Below are positions 23,667 to 34,130 of a stretch of DNA of 64,000 nt, piece by piece. A program made the translations under genes and the position numbers. How positions within the stretch are numbered: the stretch's first letter is position 1; every line of letters begins with the position of its first letter. This DNA comes from Rapana venosa. Taxonomy: Eukaryota > Mollusca > Gastropoda > Neogastropoda > Muricidae. A model generated the notes under the pieces. The model made no database searches and was not told where the DNA came from. It saw nothing but the letters and a program-made list of their open reading frames with translations. The stretch covers positions 222,075 through 286,074 of the forward strand of contig CM054142.1 of assembly GCA_028751875.1 (NCBI GenBank). Direction: 5' to 3'.

Positions 23667-23821
23667 CCAGGATGGAGCTTGTCGTAGAGGAAAGGCGCAT
23701 CGAACTCATGCCCTGGCTTTGCTTGCCTCTCCATAAAGTCCTTGAAGCGTTGTTAGGGCACTGCAAGCACGGGCTTGTTCATGCAGTACATCATGGTAAA
23801 GTTGAGCCTGGGGGAGCCCAT
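23667..23821 (-). pseudogene. Coding-like fragment interrupted by a stop, unidentified
   Basis: On minus, an ATG at 23821 opens a GC-rich stretch beginning MGSPRLNFTMMYCMNKPV. A TAA occurs at 23755-23753, and the frame then continues (RFKDFMERQAKPGHEFDAPF) to a possible donor 'cctgg|gttagt' at 23666. Composition and codon pattern differ from the AT-rich surroundings and look protein-coding. The overlapping frame is also open for about 39 codons, so the reading frame is not certain. It may be a retrocopy, a gene exon with a sequencing error, or part of the adjacent interspersed repeat. No family recognised. Confidence 0.3.
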
Positions 23822-23877
23822 TCTTCACCAGGCAGCAAGATTTATGCCAGGTATGTATGTTCACATACGTTCACTAT

Positions 23878-24325
23878 CCCACCGGGCCTCAATGGCCTAA
23901 AAGGTAGAGGTGTCCCATAACCTATAAGGTCATAGGGGAGGGAGGCGTCAGAGACCTCAGCTTCTCTAGGGGCCAGCATATTGAGGGCGGCGCCCATCTC
24001 CTCTCCCTCGCTGTTTTACATTTCCTGACCCTAAAGCGGCAGGTACCCATTTACAGCTGGGTCACTGGCCTACTCTTCTACAAAAGGTGGTTGGGGTTTA
24101 AATATGTGCACAAGATCATGTTTTGCAAAAGCTCACAACCAGGAGTTCCCTACACAGTTTCTTCCAAAGGACTTGTAAGGAATTAGAGTAGAAGCCAGGA
24201 TTAACTACTGGAGAAAGCCCCTTCATACAAACCCCTTAGCAGAGACTTTAATCCACGCCCTCAGTTTCCACCAGATTTCGAATTCGACACTTTTGCTACT
24301 TGCTTCTATTGAACCGTGCCCCATT
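23878..24325 (-). mobile_element. Probable interspersed repeat (SINE-like), decayed
   Basis: A GC-richer 0.45-kb block. On minus it begins near a 'ggggcacggttcaatag' motif and contains 'tcgaattcgaaatctgg' about 35 bp later, a position where a B-box would be expected in a tRNA-derived element. The far end contains the hairpin-like 'acccatttacagctgggt' (24047-24064). Polymerase III boxes are degenerate and no target-site duplication was found, so the call is tentative. Confidence 0.35.
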
Positions 24326-24797
24326 ATATGATATATTATTATTTATCTATTATTTTCTGTTTTTATTTAGTCATCCAGAATTTTTTCAAATGTATTTTTT
24401 TTTCAAATTTAAGGACTTTGAGAAGGAGACTGAGTGTCTAGAGGAAGTGTTGACTTAAAGCAAAGATACATAGCTATAGATCAATTATAGATGTTGTACT
24501 AGCACAAGGACAGCTCAGAAGAACCTCCGCGAATGTAGTATAAGGGAAGGAAGTGCTGCAAAATCAGAAAGGCAAGACTTACTTCCCTTAATTCAGGAAC
24601 AGAATTTTAGTGATTGATCTGTGTGTGTGTGTGCGCGCGCGCACGTACATATGTGTGTATATCTTACTACCCATGAATATATGCATTTCAAGAAACTGTA
24701 AACCATATTGTCTTTCTAATCTGCCTCATCTTCTATGTTGGTCCAGAGCTTGGTGCTTCTACGTTGCTCATTCTTACCTATACCCGAACTTGCACAG

Positions 24798-24964
24798 GTA
24801 CAGGCAGGAGTCCACAGGAAAGGATCAATGTTAGTCCATTCCAAGATCACCAACAGAAACAGACCCAGCACTTCTGGTGGATCACTTCCTGGGTATGCAG
24901 TGCCCATTCTCATGCAGCAAAGGCAGGATATGCCGCCTATTCGAAATACTGATAAGAATTTTAG
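24798..24964 (+). CDS. Well-bounded internal exon, unidentified protein
   Basis: A plus-strand acceptor 'tatacccgaacttgcacag' ends at 24797 (an in-frame alternative AG ends at 24803). A near-perfect donor 'ttttag|gtaagt' starts at 24965. The 167 nt between are open, in phase 0 in and leaving two bases, and read VQAGVHRKGSMLVHSKITN at the start, then a Ser/Gly/Pro-rich stretch and QQRQDMPPIRNTDKNF near the end. Charged, disordered-looking composition suggests a linker region of a larger protein. I cannot name the family, and no partner exon was found on this strand. The two strong splice sites make a real exon more likely than chance, but not certain. Confidence 0.4.
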
Positions 24965-25070
24965 GTAAGTCTCTGAGTTAAAGCTCAGTTCTGATGATGA
25001 ACATTTGAGCCATCACTGACAGCCTATTCAAGGTGATTTTTCCTCTGGGGTTAACATTAGCACCAACTCC

Positions 25071-26176
25071 ACTCCCCCAAAAGTCCTTCGGATGAGACAA
25101 TAAACTGAGATATCACATGCAAATGCACACAGAACATTTTGTGCACATGTCAAACCCCATTATTTTCACCTTTTGGAAGAGGATGTCATTGCATGCAGGT
25201 AGGAACAGACGACAAAATTAAAAACCAAAACACATACACTGGCGTTTGTGTTACTGAAGTCATCATTCTGAAACTGTAATACGGCTACCTTAATGGTGGG
25301 TAAACTGTCGCATACGCAAATCTGAACAGTGGTAAACCTCAGAGCTCTGGGGAAAAGCAAAACAAATACCACAAAAACACCACCCTGAAACAAATCCAAA
25401 CCTGAAAAAAATCTTTAGTCACGAGTTTAACTTATCAAGATTCTTGCCCCTGAACGGTTTTCCATTTAATTGGATGACAGTCATTTATGAACCTCTCGAC
25501 TCCAGACTTTTGTATGTAACGGAACACACCACTGAGACGCTCAAAAAAGGTTGAAAGGAAGCAAACCGTTGGTCACTAGAGACACGGCAATAGAGCCACT
25601 GAATCAAGACAGGTTTTTCTTTAAGATGGATAGATGGTGGGGTCATAATGATTATGCTAGTGCAAGCATATTTGAGAATACTTAGAGGGTTCTTTTGCAC
25701 TCTTCCTCTCATTATATCAATTTCCTTTCATTTCCTACCTTGGTCCTGCAATTGTAATATTGATCCTGTAATTTGGATTAATCTTGTGGCAAGGCACCCA
25801 TTTAGAGAGGTTTTAAATTCAAATTCTGTTTTGCGGTTGGAACCTCTCCCCACCCTACTCCCTCTATATCATGTATGGTGATCTCCATAGTTACGTTTTG
25901 GATGAGATGCAGATAAAGATCTTGTGAGCACCATGCATTTAGTATCAGAAAAGTCTTATCTGACAAAATTCTGCAGAGAAAGGACGGGTGTTGCAATGTG
26001 TTTAGCAGTTCTCCCTGGGGAGAGCAGACCCAATGTGATACAGACCTATACAATACAGGTCCTGATCTCCCAGTTGAAAACACTCATGTGGAGCCTCATG
26101 GCATTAGAGCCGAAGGCCTCCAAGCCAAGTGTCAGCTGCTTACCCACTGTGTCAAGGCAGGGACTGCCTTTAATTT
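25071..26176. repeat. 1.1-kb tandem duplication, copy 1 (empty LINE site)
   Basis: A unit of 1106 bp begins 'actccc..aaaa..ccttcgg' and ends 'ggcagggactgcctttaattt'. It is directly followed by a second copy. Copy 1 is uninterrupted: at 25191-25210 it reads 'gcatgcaggtaggaacagac', the pre-insertion form of the site occupied by a LINE in copy 2. Copies differ by scattered substitutions and short indels (for example 'ctgaaActgtaatacGgc' versus 'ctgaaAttgtaatacAgc'), so the duplication is fairly recent. No coding frame is conserved between copies. Confidence 0.9.
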
Positions 26177-28937
26177 ACTCCCAAAATCCTTCGGATGAGA
26201 CAATAAACTGAGATATCACATGCAAATGCACACAGAACATTTTGTGCACATGTCAAACCCCATTATTTTCACCTTTTGGAAGAGGATGTCATTGCATGCA
26301 GGTAGGATCTATCTATCTATCTGTCCCGTAGTCTGATGACCGTGGGGGCACCCTCAAAGACTCAACAACCAGTTCCCTCCATTCCACTCTCTGTTCTGCC
26401 TTTCTCAGGGTTTTTTTGAGTTCTAGGCCTGTTCATTCGCTGATGTTATCCTCCCAGCTCTTCCTTGGTCTGCCTCTTCTTCTTCCTCCTTGGACAGTGC
26501 CTTGTAAAACTGTCTTTGCAAGTCCTTTGGATCTTGTGACATGCCCATACCATTTAAGTTTACGCTTTTTCACGATCGTTAGAAGGTTCTCATAGGGTCC
26601 AATGGTTTGCTGGATTCTGTTATGCACGCTTTCGTTGCTTATGTGGTCTTTGTAGGAGATGCCAAGGAGTCTCCGAAAGCATCTCATCTCCACCGCCTGT
26701 ACTCTTCTCTCCAAATCTGCAGTCAGGGTCCATGATTCACAGGCATACAGAAATATGGATATGACAAGGGAGCGCATTAGTCTGATCTTGGAGATAAGTG
26801 AGATATTCTTATCTCTCCAGATGGTGTTTAGTTTTGACAAAGCTGTTATTGTCTGTGCAGTCCTGCATACTACTTCTGGCTTGGATCCCTGGTCTGATAC
26901 AATGGCTCCCAGGTACTTGAAGCTTTGAACTGTTTCCAGCTTCTGGTCATTAACCCTGATATCAGTGCTAATGCCGTTGGTGTTATTAGTCATCAGTTTG
27001 GTCTTCTCTGCACTGATTTCCATGCCGTATGTTTTGGAGGCCTTATTCAAGTGTTCTGTTAGGCTGGAAAGCTCTTTTTCTGATCCTGCTATTCCATCAA
27101 TGTCATCTGCGAAGCGGTTTGTGATCGTTCTGCCACCAATGCTGACTGATCCTTCATGATGTTCCAGTGCATCAGCCATGATTCTCTCAAGGAAGATGTT
27201 GAAAAGAGTGGGTGAGAGTAGACAGCCCTGCCTTACTCCAACTGTTGTTCGAAACCATTCTCCAATGTTGTTGTTGTAGTACACTGCACTGGTGGCCTCG
27301 CTGTACAGCTGTTTGATGACTCTGATCAGGTTTGCATTGATGCTGTACAAATTCATGGTTGCCCACAAAGCTGCATGCCACACCCTGTCAAATGCCTTCT
27401 TAAAATCGATAAATACGTGGTAAAGGTCTTGTTGATGTTGAAGGTACCGCTCACATAGTATTCTGAGGTTGAATATCTGTTCTGTTGTGCTGCGCCCTGC
27501 TCTGAAACTGCTTGTTCCTCAGCAATGATGGTCTCTGCTTGTGGCTTCAGTCTATTCAATATTATCTGCAGCATGACCTTGCTTGGGTGGCATATGAGGC
27601 TGATTGTGCGGTAATTATGGCATTGTTGTAGATTTCCTTTCTTGGGGAGGGTGATGATGAGTGACTGTGTCCATGGTGTTGGCCATTTTCCTGTCTGCCA
27701 GATCTTGTTGCAGATTCTTAGTAGGGCGCTGATCATGGCTTCCCCTCCAGCTTGAACCAACTCAGCTGGAATGTTGTCAGCCCCTGCTGACTTCCCCTTT
27801 TTCAGCGATCTGACTGCTGTTTCCACTTCTTCTCGGAGGGTAGGGTGACTGTCTGTGTCTTTGCTTGCGGGTACATTAAGGACTTCTGGATCTCCTGCGG
27901 TTCTATAGTTATACAGGTCGGAGCAGTATTCTGTCCATCTGTTCAGAATATCCTGGTCGTCAGTGAGACAGGAACAGACGACAAAATTAAAAACCAAAAA
28001 CACATACACTGGCGTTTGTGTTACTGAAGTCATCATTCTGAAATTGTAATACAGCTACCTTAATGGTGGGTAAACTGTCGCATACGCAAATCTGAACAGT
28101 GGTAAACCTCAGAGCTCTGGGGAAAAGCAAAAAACCCCCCAAAAAACACCCTGAAACAAATCCATACCTGAAAAAAATCGTTGGTCACCGAGTTAACTTA
28201 TCAAGATTCTTCCCCTGAAACGGTTTTCCATCTAATTGGATGACAGTCATTTATGAACCTCTCGACTCCATTTTTGTTATGAACTGAACATACGCATAGA
28301 GGAGAAAAAAGTTGAAAGGAAGCAACCGTTGGTCACTAGAGACACTGGCAATAGAGGCCACTGAATCCAAGACAGGTTTTCTTTAATGTATGATAGATGG
28401 TGGGGGTCATAATGATTATGCTAGTGCAAGCATATTTGAGAATACTTAGAGGGTTCTTTTGCACTCTTCCTCTCATTATATCAATTTCCTACCTTGGTCC
28501 TGCAATTGTGATATTGATCCTGTAATTTGGATGAATCTTGTGGCAAGGCACCCATTTAGAGAGAGGTTTTGAATTCAAATTCTGTTTTGCGGTTGGAACC
28601 TCTCCCCACCCCACTCCCTATGTATCTTGTATGGTGATCTCCATAGTTACATTTTGGATGAGATGCTGATAAAGATCTTGTGAGCACCATGCATTTAGTA
28701 TCAGAAAAAAGTCTTATCCGACAAAATTCTGCAGAGAAAAGACGGGTGTTGCACTGTGTTTAGCAGTTCTCCCTGGGGAGAGCAGACCCAATGTTATACA
28801 GACCTATACAATACAGGTCCTGATCTCCCAGTTGAAAACACTCAGGTGGAGCCTCATGGCATTAGAGCCGAAGGCCTCCAAGCCAAGTGTCAGCTGCACT
28901 TACCCACTGTGTCAAGGCAGGGACTGCCCTTTAATTT
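26177..28937. repeat. 1.1-kb tandem duplication, copy 2 (split by a LINE)
   Basis: The first 130 bp (26177-26307) match the start of copy 1. The rest (27970-28937) matches copy 1 from 25201 to its end. The intervening 1.66 kb is a retrotransposon. The sequence diverges from copy 1 right after 'ctttaattt'. Confidence 0.9.
26308..27969 (-). mobile_element. 5'-truncated non-LTR retrotransposon (RTE-like) insertion
   Basis: Minus-strand remains of a reverse transcriptase ORF. In order: KGKSAGADNIPAEL and LPKKGN..NYRTISL (fingers and palm) at about 27800-27580; then a segment shifted in frame near 27520-27390; then the palm with GVRQGCLLSPTLFN and catalytic FADDIDG (about 27113-27096); then the RTE-type C-terminus (RRVQAVEMRCFRRLLG). 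A TGA at about 26432 interrupts the C-terminal tail, which continues in frame (KTLRKAEQRVEWREL) to a TAG at 26313-26315. Nothing follows except a short (GATA)n tail, a 3' end typical of RTE-clade elements. The N-terminal endonuclease domain is missing. 4-bp 'agga' repeats at 26304 and 27970 flank the element. The element is inactive. The clade assignment is from motif style, not a tree. Confidence 0.88.
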
Positions 28938-31900
28938 AAAATGACAATGTATGGCTCAGTACAGGTGTTGCCCAGTATGTGTATTGTTTTGGGTGTTACT
29001 CTAGAAATACAAAAAATCCAAAAATCAAATTCAATAGCAATATACTCCACATATTGTCATTGTGTTAGTGCTAGGTTCCATGTGAACATTGTCAACATTT
29101 AGTGTCAGTGTACAAACTAAACATCTGTCCATCCTTTGTGAGGAGTGGGCACAAGATGGTGGAATGGATGTCACAACCACACTTAGCATGCATTTGTCTT
29201 TTCTAGCAGTTTGAGGGAAACATTTGCCAAATAGTTTTTTTTTGCTACTGAGGAGTAGTAAATATGGATTTTCCGCTTTCTGTGAAATCTCACCGAGAAA
29301 ACTGAAAAGCAAATCCATGAGTGTTATTTTTGTAGGCAATGGTTGAACATTCAAGACTCTTCAGTACTCTGAAGTATGCTGCATATACAGAATACATTCA
29401 AAATAATCAGACTGTCTTCTTGGCTCAGGCACACAGTAGCTATGCCCTTGTTTCTGCGATAAGTGGAATTCAGGAGAGAGGACAACTGGGAAATTGACAT
29501 ACATTAATGCTTTTTCTGCATTAATCAATCACATTTAAAATATCCTATGAAAGGCTGTTCTCTCTTGATGGATGAATAAATGTGTGTGTGTGTGTGTGTG
29601 TGTTGTGTGCTGAAATGGCAGTTACTTTTTCTGTATTATTTATGTGACCAATTGATATACTCCGAGACGTGAGGGCTATAATTGACTTCAGAATATAACT
29701 AGAAGAAAATTCTGTATTTTATACCTTTCACTCATACACACAAACACACACCACTCACTCATAATAAAGACAAACTCCCAGCTCTTTTAATTTGTACACA
29801 TTTATTATTTACCTGTGAAAAAAAACAAAAAACACACTAGCTGACTGCTGACAGTGAGAATAAGAAAACTGATGGCCAAAAACGAAATGACTTCCAAGGC
29901 AACCAACAAAAATCAATACAACAGCAGTGCAGACTGCAAGCCCTTCACATCCTCAAAACACTCTGTGCAACTTAGGGTTCTAACGCTACCAGGGATATGC
30001 ATACCTCCCATTCTTTTCTTCTCTATTTATACCTCCTTTTCCTGTCAGCACAGTACTGGCCTTCATACACTGTACAATTTGGGATGATCCATTCTGCTGC
30101 TTTTAATTCACTGGATTAAAATCAAACATTCTTCACTGTACTAAAAACAGTTAAGATTCTGATGTGGTCTTGCTCGGCCATTTCTTTAATCACGCATTTT
30201 AACCATACCTGCCTGCTTTTCTTTCCAAGACAGAATCAAATGCAACGATCAGACTCAAAATCTTTTAAGAAAGTGCAGTTATAAACAGGACGTCACATTA
30301 TTATTTGGCCAAATTCTTTTGTTTGCTTTGATAATCAAGCAGGCACGATTTACTTGTACATCACCATAAATGTTGTACAGAATTTCCCTTGAAACACTAT
30401 ATTAGGACACAACTTTCTTCTTTTGTCTTATCAAATGCTTTTGCCTCTACAGAATTTATTGTTCAAATTTTTTTGAAACCTTACATGCATTTTTTGTTTG
30501 CTCCTCTAAAATATAAAACAACTGACCTCTTTCTTGCACTTCCAAAGTTATTACTTCCAAGTTCTCCTTTCTCAAAAATTATACACACACCGAGGTTTAG
30601 AATTTTTTTTACTGTAATACACTCTCCTGTTTATATATGTATATAAAAAAAAAAATCCGAATGCAGCAGTTCATCAATCTAAAAAAAAAAAAAAGGCAAT
30701 CATATTCCAATGGAGTTCTACAAGTATACTCAAGTGACAAAGCATGCCTTACACAAAGAAACAGTTGCAATAACAAGAAGACAACTGTCCAGTATGTCAA
30801 AAGCTGTATGTATGAACGGTGATAAAAACTGAAAGTGAAGCAAGCGGTGCTCTCACTTACAACAAGAGGATGATGGCCAGAGAAAATCACGGTGATGTGA
30901 AGCAGAGACACAAGGAGCAATGCACACAAGGTCTAGCATCCTCCAACCCACCACTCTCTCTACATGTCGCCCTTTCTCAGCTGCTGTCATGCAGCAGCCC
31001 AGGCTAAAAGAGGTCTCCACAAAATACCCCTGTGTCTCTGCCAACTTTCTGTCCACAATGGCACAAATCCAGCTAATGGATAGTGTGGGGCGGAGGGAGG
31101 TGGGGTGGTGAGTGTGTAATGGGGCGATGAGACAGGCAGCACAACACAACTTATCCAGTATCTAACTCAAGGCACCATGATCAGTGTTGCAGCAACAGAA
31201 TTCTGAATGGAAGCAAACAACAAACTTCTTTTGTCTTTTACATAGTAATACACATGTATGTATGTATAAAAAAATGACAGTTACAATTAACCCAAGCCCT
31301 GCTCACATCACCTGGAAACACTCGCTGTGACCCCCTTCTTTGGCATTTCTGATAACTAGCCAAAATGACCACAGTGACCTTTCTTGGCTTTCTGTGACGA
31401 TGTTTCTTTTGTTGACAAAAGGGTAAAATCCCTACTTCAAGATCTGAGCACCAAGCTCTGCTCTCCAAAACGATGTTATATTACACATTCTTTTCAATTT
31501 TTGTCATACAAAGGATGAGCATTTAAACAGTTAAAACAGTATGTAAAATGATACAATTTTCAACATCTCCACATTATTTCTGACAGCGACTTTAATTGTT
31601 GGATTTTTTCCTCTTTTCTTTCCTCACCAGATCAGCATGAAGTGTTCAGCAGTACAAGAGGAAGAGACAGGAGGAGGAGGAGGAGGAGGAGGACAGGAGA
31701 GGGCAGGGCAGGGCAGGGCAGCAGTGCCAACAGGGCTGAAGGAGCAGGGCTGGGTTCAACAAATTTGAGCTCACTACACCTCTGTCCGCCAACACAAAGA
31801 GTATCACTGTCAACATGACAACCACAACAAACAAAGACGACACCTGGCTACATGACAACGTACCTGCTCACACCAAGCGGGACATGTGTGTCACACGTCG

Positions 31901-34130
31901 CTGTGTGCAGAGCCCACCCAGGGAGGCTCGTCGACAAAACAGAATCAACAGGAAGGGAGAAGCCCGCCCATCAACGGGACAAGAACATTTTGCCTTATGA
32001 CAAAGCCGCCTACCCACCACACGGCGGTACAATCTGGCACAACCTAGCAGCTGCTGGCGTTTCCCGTCAAACAAGAAGTCTTCTCTCAGCTGAGGACACA
32101 ATCCTGAAGGCAGTTAGCACTGTTCTTTCAAATGCTTGCTTTGTGAGCAGTCACCCTTCTCCCCTGAAACTCAAGGGTTTCAACTGACTGCACACATCGC
32201 ATGAGAATACAAACCCCCCAATATCCAACTGGCGACAAAGGATGGAGTCTGTCTTCTGCCTCCATCACAGACAAATAAACTGCATCTACTCCCTCTTGTC
32301 CAACAGCTCAAACTCCACACCAAGCCTCCACCAGCCAGCAACTTACTTTCAGCAATGAACACAACACAGCACAAGTAACGTAGAGTGTCATCAATTCAAA
32401 ACTTGGAAACCAGTAAGAACAAGAACACACACAAAAAAGATACACGGAGAAAAACAAAAGCAACAACAGTGCACACCTATTTTGTCACACTGATCAAACT
32501 CAATGTAGATGATAAACTGTCGGGGGAAAAATGCAGTCTGGCATGCAAAACTTCAGAATCCCCAAATAGTATAGGCATAAAACACAGAAGACTAGTAAAC
32601 ACATAACATGGACAATTTCGCTCTCAGGTTTATCTCTATCTCCAACTTTCAAACTTTACACTTTAGTTTTACCCCTTTCTAGAAAAAAAAGGCTTACCCC
32701 TTTTTTCAGGAAAAAATGACACTTTATACAGAACTCCCCAATTTGTATCAACAATGGCTTTAAAAAAAAATATATCAGCAATTAATTGCTGACCTACATC
32801 AGGGTCTGACAGACTGCTAAGGGGGGTGGGGGTGGAGGTGGGGGAGGGGGTGATCTGTGGGTGTTTACCATTCAGTTATTACTGCAACGAATACTGCTTA
32901 ATGAGGGATGATACATTGAGATCTTGGCATTTTCCTCCAAATCCACACCAAATAAAGTACACATGGCATCAATAAAAAAAAAAGTTAAAAAAGAAGGTTC
33001 ATTTGCATAAACACATTTTGGTTTTAAAAATGCCAATGACATTATTACCCAGGGGGAAAAAAGAAAAAAGAAAGAAAGATCAAACACTGTGCTGGAACAG
33101 AGCAGAGTCAAATTACGTCTAAATGCTGAAAAGGGCCATGTCTAAACAACAACATCTTCATTCATAATGAATTCCATCCACGAGTACAGCAAGCCATAAA
33201 AGCGAAACAAAGGGCTCATGGACAGAGAGCTGTTCCCACTGTACATTACACAAAACATTTACAAATTCACATCGTCTTTCTCCAAGATCTTTTGTACAAC
33301 AAGAGATAGCCGAGGAGTAATAATCTTAAGCATAGACAAGCTCCTAATCAGAGGTATACAAAAACTAAACTGTCTAGTGCACTACGCTTATAAAATCTTC
33401 AGCACTACTGAAGTCTATATTAATCAGAACTCTTTTAAAAATGTTTAAAAATAATGAAAAGTACACAAATGTTTGTGACCATTGTGACAATCCTGACAAG
33501 GACATTCATTGGTGGAGGAAAGAAAGAGGAAAAAAACCCTTACAACATCCAACTCAGAAAGGGAAAAAAAAAGGAATTCATTTTACCTCTCAGCATGAAA
33601 ACAACTAAACACTTGAAGGGAAAATTTTTCGCACACACACACAAAACACAGGATACATTACTGGTGACAAATTATCAATAAATGTTGGTTTCAACTACAG
33701 GAATTAATTATAAGAAAAAACAAACAGATATATGCCAAAATACCTCAGAATCCAAAACAACACACACAAAACTGAAAGACATTAAAAATGTCACATTTTT
33801 CATTTCAACAAACACACAAATAAATATATAACCCAGCCAATAATACTTCAAAGAAAAAAAAAACATAGAAAGAAAAAAAATCTGTCACAAACCTTTCCAT
33901 TGGATTAAATTAAAAGAAAAAAAAAAGAGGACCCTCACCCACAGAAATGCCCCATCTTCCTGCTTTTTTTGTGTTTTTTTTTTTTTGGGTATATTTCGCA
34001 CACATTACCCTTTTGCTCTTCTTTCACCCTTTTCCTCCCTCTCTCTCTCACCCCATCCGTAATTTTTTGTACAAAACCTGAACCACGGGCAGATTAAAAC
34101 AGAAGGCCCTTACACATTCACCAAATCTGA
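28938..34130. other. 5.2-kb stretch with no recognised gene
   Basis: AT-rich with a (TG)n at about 29580-29603, (GGA)n and (GGGCA)n tracts at 31670-31720, and G-rich sequence at 32820-32855. A GC-richer segment at 31850-32160 contains a 77-codon minus-strand frame (32101-31868, starting MCPQLREDFLFDGKRQQ) with no recognisable domain. A minus-strand GTAAGT donor-like site lies near 30860. A 3' UTR of a leftward gene such as the reticulon could lie here, but nothing demonstrates it. Confidence 0.4.

Noticed and set aside
30853..31149. Minus-strand segment considered as a missing reticulon exon
   Set aside because: No similarity to the expected second hairpin end or C-terminal helix, and the splice phase could not be matched.
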